In this document: positions 60,041 to 64,000 of the stretch, piece after piece
How the letters are laid out: each line of letters opens with the position of its first letter
Position numbering within the stretch: the first letter of the stretch is position 1
Assembly (NCBI GenBank): GCA_044371005.1
Contig: JBILUL010000001.1
Location: forward strand, 1-64,000
Reading direction: 5' to 3'
DNA: 64,000 nucleotides
Source: UBA2402 sp044371005
GTDB taxonomy: Bacteria > Planctomycetota > Phycisphaerae > Phycisphaerales > UBA1924
The notes under the pieces: generated by a model
Databases searched by the model: none
Told to the model about the DNA's origin: nothing
What the model saw: only the letters and a program-made list of their open reading frames with translations
Made by a program: the position numbers and the translations under genes

Positions 60041-61516
60041 ATGGCTGTGTTCTTTCGCCGTCCGTGTCTGTCTGCACTCCTTCTGGTCGCCGCGGCAGGA
60101 TCCGCCGCACTCGCCAATCCCGCCACGATGATCTTCGCCACTTCGGCCCACGCCGGAACCTCCGGCAAGGACGATGTGCCCGGAATGCCCGGCATGAAAT
60201 TCTCGAACTTCAACAAGATCTACGGCAGCTCCGGCAGCTACTGGTCAACCGCGGCGTCGATCACCGGTGCCGGCGTGACGCCCTCCACCGATCAGATCGT
60301 CGTGATCGGAAACGGGCTCTCCGGCATTTCGATCCCTGCACGCGAAGGTGTGACGGCAGTGGGTTCGGCCGGCCAACTGCTGAATCTCAGCGGTCTTGCC
60401 GTGCCCCGCGTGAATGGCACCGGCGTCTGGGCCATCGGGTTCATTCCCGCCGCGGGCAACCCGGGGCTGATCGTTCGCGGCGAGGGAAGCACCTTCGAGA
60501 CCGTGGCTACGGGCTCGACGCCTTCGCCGGTCCCCGGCTACGACTACGGCGCGACCTTCGCCTCGACGACGATCGCCGATTCGGGTCGTGTGTGGTTCCT
60601 TTCCGATGGAGTGAGCGGGACGCCCCGCGCTGCCATGGCCACCGACGGCAACTCCATCGTCGCGCTCGAAGCGACCACGGTGTTCGATGCTCCGGTTCCT
60701 GATGGGGTGGGGGGTCTCCTCCGCGCACTCGTGTTCAGCCAGACGGCGCCAACCTATCACGTCTCGGCGGATGGCGATGCGACGCTCTATCTCGCGGACA
60801 TCGATGAGGGTTCTGGCCTGCGCAGCGTCATCTACAACGATCAGATCGTCCTTCAGGTTGGACAGGCTGGTCCCGGACTTCCGGGCTCCACCATCACGGC
60901 CATCAGCGAATGCTGGCTCGAGGTCGATCAGTCCTGGTTTGCGCGAGCCACGCTGGGCGCCAACGGGGCGGCCATCTACCGCAATCGCGAGTTGATCGCG
61001 AGGATCGGCGCACCGATCACTCCCGGCTCTTCGGAGACCTGGACGACGATCACCGACTACAAGGGCGATCTGTGGGGCAACTACATCGTGACCGGGATCA
61101 CGACGGCCGCCGGGGCATCGAATGAAGTCGCTGTCCTGAACGGTTCCTCCGTCATTGCCCGCGAAGGCGACCCGGTCGACCTCAACGGCGACGGAGAGTT
61201 CAACGACAACCTCTTCATCCACTCGTTCCGCGATCGATGCTTCATGACCGGCGAGTATGCCTTCTACGTCGGCGCTCGCATGAAGGCGACCGCCGCGGGC
61301 ACGAGCAGTCTGGGTGCCAACGTCTCGCTCATCCGCATTCCCTTCGAACTCTGCTTTGCCGACTTCAACGCCGATGGCGGCGTCGACGGAGCGGATGTCG
61401 AGTCCTTCTTCCTCGCGTGGGAATCAGCCCTTGATTCCGCCGATGTCAACCTCGACGGCGGCGTTGATGGCGGTGACATCGAGTCCTTCTTCACCCACTG
61501 GGAAGCAGGCTGCTGA
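60041..61516 (+). CDS. Exported DUF7453-like beta protein with GC-type dockerin tail
   Basis: 491 residues, ATG 60041 (ATG 60035 lies too close to GGGAG 60029-60033). Signal peptide MAVFFRRPCLSALLLVAAAG...ALAN. Repeating pattern around TIADSGRVWFLSDG, ITAISECWLEVDQSWF and GNYIVTGITTAAG suggests a beta-propeller of the kind called DUF7453 in planctomycetes. A Ca loop PVDLNGDGEFND occurs near residue 385. The C-terminus has DFNADGGVDGADV and DVNLDGGVDGGDI loops and ends WEAGC. Probably extracellular; function unknown. A strong terminator follows. Confidence 0.82.
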   Translation: MAVFFRRPCLSALLLVAAAGSAALANPATMIFATSAHAGTSGKDDVPGMPGMKFSNFNKIYGSSGSYWSTAASITGAGVTPSTDQIVVIGNGLSGISIPAREGVTAVGSAGQLLNLSGLAVPRVNGTGVWAIGFIPAAGNPGLIVRGEGSTFETVATGSTPSPVPGYDYGATFASTTIADSGRVWFLSDGVSGTPRAAMATDGNSIVALEATTVFDAPVPDGVGGLLRALVFSQTAPTYHVSADGDATLYLADIDEGSGLRSVIYNDQIVLQVGQAGPGLPGSTITAISECWLEVDQSWFARATLGANGAAIYRNRELIARIGAPITPGSSETWTTITDYKGDLWGNYIVTGITTAAGASNEVAVLNGSSVIAREGDPVDLNGDGEFNDNLFIHSFRDRCFMTGEYAFYVGARMKATAAGTSSLGANVSLIRIPFELCFADFNADGGVDGADVESFFLAWESALDSADVNLDGGVDGGDIESFFTHWEAGC

Positions 61517-61551
61517 AGTTCGCACCGCCGACGGCACGCTGACCCGATATG

Positions 61552-61580
61552 AAAGCCCCGCGCCTGGCGCGGGGCTTTTT
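61552..61580 (+). terminator. Rho-independent terminator
   Basis: Stem AAAGCCCCGCGCC-T-GGCGCGGGGCTTT with trailing TT (five T at 61576-61580), 36 bases after the GC-dockerin gene stop. Confidence 0.92.
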
Positions 61581-61651
61581 CGTGGAGTCATGTCTCCCCT
61601 GGCCAGCCCCCTTCCCCGCCCGCCGGCCCCGGAGGCCTTGGGACGCACTCC

Positions 61652-61657
61652 TACACT
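61652..61657 (+). promoter_or_regulatory. TACACT box 6 nt before the small gene
   Basis: TACACT then six bases and ATG 61664. No Shine-Dalgarno site. Part of the leaderless pattern. Confidence 0.4.
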
Positions 61658-61663
61658 GCCGGC

Positions 61664-61852
61664 ATGTTCACGCTGCTCGGTGGCCTTTATCAACTCGCTC
61701 GCCTTGCCGTTCTTTCGGGCTTTCGGTTCAAGGGCCCCTACTGGACGTGGCGCATGCACACGGCGTTCGGAGCCGGTTACCCCGCCTCTCGCCTTGAACT
61801 CATCCGTTCCGTGCTCGAATACGGGTGCTGGATCCACAAGATGAGGCGGTAG
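61664..61852 (+). CDS. Small conserved-looking protein of 62 residues
   Basis: 62 residues, ATG 61664. Amphipathic N-terminal helix (FTLLGGLYQLARLAVLSGF) then RFKGPYWTWRMHTAFGAGYP and RLELIRSVLEYGCWIHKMRR. Codon use matches neighbouring genes, with high third-position GC, and a terminator and promoter box bracket it. Strongly basic at the end. I believe similar small proteins occur in planctomycetes but cannot name a family. Function unknown. Confidence 0.55.
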   Translation: MFTLLGGLYQLARLAVLSGFRFKGPYWTWRMHTAFGAGYPASRLELIRSVLEYGCWIHKMRR

Positions 61853-61872
61853 GGGCCAGTCCGGGCCAACGC

Positions 61873-62023
61873 ACTCTCCAAGCCCCCCCTCTCCCCCCTC
61901 TCCCGCCCATCAGGCCAGCATGTCACCCTGTTTCGCGCCTTGCATCCTGCCCATCCTGTCTATCCATGTTCCATTCTCCACTCAGAGTTGGAAACATGGA
62001 TGGACAGGATCGACAGGATGAGG
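61873..62023. repeat. Dispersed hairpin repeat element, copy R5
   Basis: Left flank CTCCAAG-C7-TCT-C6-TCT, then CATCAGGCCAGCATGTCACC, TTGCATCCTGCCCATCCTG, TCTATCCATGTTCC; right arm GGAAACATGGATGGACAGGA followed by TCGACAGGATGAGG. Same order as R1 (TCAGGCC...TGTC...TTGCATCCT). Lies in the 533-bp spacer between the small gene and the SPFH gene. Confidence 0.8.
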
Positions 62024-62385
62024 AAAGGGGCCTAGCAGAGAGCCCTGAGAGTGTGCGGGGAGAGCAGGGTTTCGACCATCACAGTGGGAACGCAGTTGCA
62101 GACCGTTGAGGTCGAAGAGATTGATCAAGGAGGCTGCGAGGGGAGCTGGGCGGACTTGGCGGGGAGGTGACGCGGAGGTGGCGGGGAGAGGGCGGGGAGA
62201 GGGGGGGTGCCATCATGCGATGGCCTTACGGGGCCGGTCGGGGCGGGCCCGGACTGGCGAAACCGCCAGGGAGATTCTCCGATACACTTGCTGCCGCCGC
62301 GCCGGGGTCGTGAGCGCGGGGTGGACTGTGAAGTCTTGTGACGAATCACCACCGGCAGCGCAGCGGCAACGGGAGCAACGCACTC
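62024..62385. other. Spacer upstream of the SPFH gene with G-quadruplex-capable tract
   Basis: No gene seen. G4-AGA-G3-C-G4-AGA-G7 at 62183-62207 could form a G-quadruplex. GGGAG at 62371-62375 is the ribosome site of the SPFH gene. Confidence 0.45.
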
Positions 62386-63483
62386 ATGGATATCTGGAAG
62401 AAACTGACTGGCGAACTGGTTGACATCGTCGAATGGCTCGATGACTCGCGCGACACGCTCGTCTACCGCTTCGAGCGACTCCAGAACGAAATCAAGTACG
62501 GTGCCAAGCTCGTCGTTCGCGAAGGCCAGACCGCGGTCTTCATCAATGAGGGCCAGCTCGCGGATGTCTTCAAGCCCGGCACCTACACGCTCGAAACCCA
62601 GAACGTGCCGATCCTCGCCACGCTCAAGGGCTGGAAGTACGGCTTCAACAGCCCCTTCAAGGCCGAAGTCTACTTCGTCAACACGCGCCAGTTCACCGAT
62701 CTCAAGTGGGGGACCATGAACCCCATCATGCTGCGCGATCCCGAGTTCGGCCCACTGCGTCTGCGTGCCTACGGCACCTACGCCATGAAGGTCAGCGACG
62801 CTGGCGTGCTCGTCAAGGAGATCGCCGGAACCAACGGCCGCCTGACAGTCGATGGTCTCACGGATCAGATCCGCAACCTCATCGTCAGTCGCTTCAGCGA
62901 GAGCCTGGGCGAGGCTCGCGTACCCGCACTCGATCTTGCCGCGAACTACAGCGAACTGGGCGGCACGATCGCCGGGCTCATGCAGCCCGCCGTGGCACAG
63001 TACGGAATCGCACTGACCGCGCTGCTCATCGAGAACATCTCACTCCCGCCTGAAGTGGAGCAGGCGTTGGATGCCCGCACGAAGATGGGCGTCATCGGCG
63101 ACCTCAACCGCTACACCCAGTTCCAGGCCGCTGAATCGATGCGGGATGCCGCCAAGAACCCCGGCGGCACCGCTGGTGCTGGCCTCGGTGCCGGAATGGG
63201 CTTTGCCATGGGCCAGCAGATGGCTCAGGCCATGGCGGGCACCGCCTCCGGGCCCGCGGCTCCGCCGCCAATCCCCACCGCCGCGGCATACTTCGTTGCC
63301 ATCAACAACCAGCAGGCGGGTCCCTTTGATCTTGCAAATCTCACCCAGATGGCTCGCTCTGGTGAGATTTCCCGCGATTCGCTCGTCTGGAAGAACGGAA
63401 TGGCCTCCTGGGCCGCCGCGGGCAGCGTGGGTGAACTCACCTCGGTCTTCTCGACGCTCCCCCCTCCCCTTCCACGCGGCTGA
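62386..63483 (+). CDS. SPFH/YdjI-like protein with C-terminal GYF_2 domain
   Basis: 365 residues, ATG 62386 with GGGAG ten bases before. Residues ~30-230 match SPFH proteins of the YdjI/virion core type: IKYGAKLVVREGQTAVFINEG, FKPGTYTLETQNVP, FNTRQFTDLKWGT-like (VNTRQFTDLKWGT), LRAYGTYAMKVSD. Then a Gly/Ala/Met-rich hinge (GAGLGAGMGFAMG) and a GYF_2 domain: YFVAINNQQAGPFDLANLTQMARSGEISRDSLVWKNG...W. The next gene encodes a zinc-ribbon protein. In Bacillus, YdjG (zinc ribbon), YdjH and YdjI (SPFH) anchor the PspA homologue YdjF to membranes, so a membrane-stress role is suggested. Confidence 0.88.
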   Translation: MDIWKKLTGELVDIVEWLDDSRDTLVYRFERLQNEIKYGAKLVVREGQTAVFINEGQLADVFKPGTYTLETQNVPILATLKGWKYGFNSPFKAEVYFVNTRQFTDLKWGTMNPIMLRDPEFGPLRLRAYGTYAMKVSDAGVLVKEIAGTNGRLTVDGLTDQIRNLIVSRFSESLGEARVPALDLAANYSELGGTIAGLMQPAVAQYGIALTALLIENISLPPEVEQALDARTKMGVIGDLNRYTQFQAAESMRDAAKNPGGTAGAGLGAGMGFAMGQQMAQAMAGTASGPAAPPPIPTAAAYFVAINNQQAGPFDLANLTQMARSGEISRDSLVWKNGMASWAAAGSVGELTSVFSTLPPPLPRG

Positions 63484-63516
63484 GCCGCCGCGATGGCATT
63501 CGCACGCTGAGCACGC

Positions 63517-64000
63517 ATGGGCGCCTCCAAGTTTCCCTGCACATCCTGCGGCGCAGATCTGGTGTTCCAACCCGGCACCACCAGTCTCACCTGCCCGTAC
63601 TGCTCCGCGCAGAACGAGATTGCGCCGACGGCCGACGCGAGCATCGACGAACTGGATTTCAAGACGGCCCTGGCTCAACTCGACCGCAACGCCACGCACG
63701 TTGAATCCATCGAGGCACACTGCAAGTCCTGCAATGCCCACGTGCAGATGGAACTCAATGCTGCATCACAGAACTGCCCCTTCTGCGGCAGCAACCTCAT
63801 CGCCACCAACATCAGCCAGAAGCTGATCAAGCCCGGCAGCCTTCTGCCCTTCAAGATCGATCACCCCAGGGCACGCGAACTCTTCCGCACCTGGCTCGCC
63901 TCACGCTGGTTCGCGCCTTCAAAGCTCAAGAACCTCGCGACACTCGAGGGAGATGCCATCTACAAGGGCCAGGGCGTGAGCGGCCTGGCCGGGCTCTACA
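63517..64000 (+). CDS. Zinc-ribbon protein, YdjG-like (3' end outside window)
   Basis: ATG 63517, open to the right edge (161 residues visible). Two zinc ribbons: FPCTSCGADLVF...LTCPYCSAQN and AHCKSCNAHVQM...CPFCGSN, then KPGSLLPFKIDHPRARELFRTW and LEGDAIYKGQG. This matches the group annotated as TFIIB-type zinc-binding or primosomal-protein-N'-like, e.g. Bacillus YdjG. Follows the SPFH gene after 33 bp, so co-transcription is likely. Confidence 0.8.
   Translation, partial: MGASKFPCTSCGADLVFQPGTTSLTCPYCSAQNEIAPTADASIDELDFKTALAQLDRNATHVESIEAHCKSCNAHVQMELNAASQNCPFCGSNLIATNISQKLIKPGSLLPFKIDHPRARELFRTWLASRWFAPSKLKNLATLEGDAIYKGQGVSGLAGLY

Overview
The window looks like chromosomal DNA of a planctomycete of the class Phycisphaerae, probably order Phycisphaerales. 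The grounds are: GC-rich coding sequence with strong third-position GC; five exported proteins ending in a paired, dockerin-like DFNxDGGVDGxDI module with a terminal Gly-Cys; two exported proteins with a PEP-CTERM-like tail (Pro-Ser-Pro, hydrophobic stretch, Arg cluster); two Hanks-type Ser/Thr kinases; and many intergenic hairpin repeats. I have not measured GC or run any search. All family assignments come from reading motifs.

Layout. 1-9.1 kb: end of hpt, a membrane PH-like/CoaE fusion, a GC-dockerin protein, a large Ser/Thr kinase with TPR-like C-terminus, a CrtI/CrtN-type desaturase divergent from an aldehyde dehydrogenase, and a small membrane protein. 9.2-13.7 kb: a soluble VirD4/TraG-like ATPase divergent from an unrecognised 508-residue protein, then a GT4 glycosyltransferase. 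14.2-18.1 kb: a 1294-residue Gly-rich exported protein built from four repeats of about 280 residues. 18.7-25.9 kb: BshB1-like deacetylase, S46 peptidase, DUF486 protein, class V aminotransferase, GT39 transferase and PAP2 phosphatase. 25.9-30.5 kb: two exported GC-dockerin proteins (a nuclease-fold protein with PKD repeats, and a lamin-tail/TSP3-like protein). 31-36 kb: O-antigen ligase, sucD, PLP decarboxylase, FchA-like protein. 36-42.2 kb: FliA-like sigma factor, FHA protein plus kinase operon, AhpD-like protein, double zinc finger, MsbA-like ABC exporter. 42.6-47.4 kb: two PEP-CTERM-like proteins flanking a BlaI/M56 regulatory operon with two dyad operators. 47.5-52.4 kb: tRNA-Ala(GGC), GT4, purD, DUF4340-like protein, tRNA-Pro(CGG). 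52.7-55.4 kb: an HTH-nucleotidyltransferase/HEPN toxin-antitoxin-like pair followed directly by a PNKP-type RNA/DNA 5'-kinase and a Thg1-like 3'-5' polymerase. 55.4-64 kb: exported PHP protein, exported Ca-dependent PI-PLC-like protein, a membrane protein, an SbtA-like transporter, another GC-dockerin protein, a tiny conserved-looking protein, and an SPFH-GYF/zinc-ribbon pair resembling Bacillus YdjI/YdjG.

The most interesting region is 52.69-55.04 kb, where a putative RNA-targeting HEPN/nucleotidyltransferase module sits 44 bp from a kinase-polymerase pair that could repair RNA ends. Other signals worth testing: nine genes without a Shine-Dalgarno sequence carry a TANNNT box 5-9 nt before the start codon, which suggests leaderless transcription; five dispersed copies of a hairpin element with TATCCTGTCCATCCTGT-like arms; and paired operators in front of blaI.
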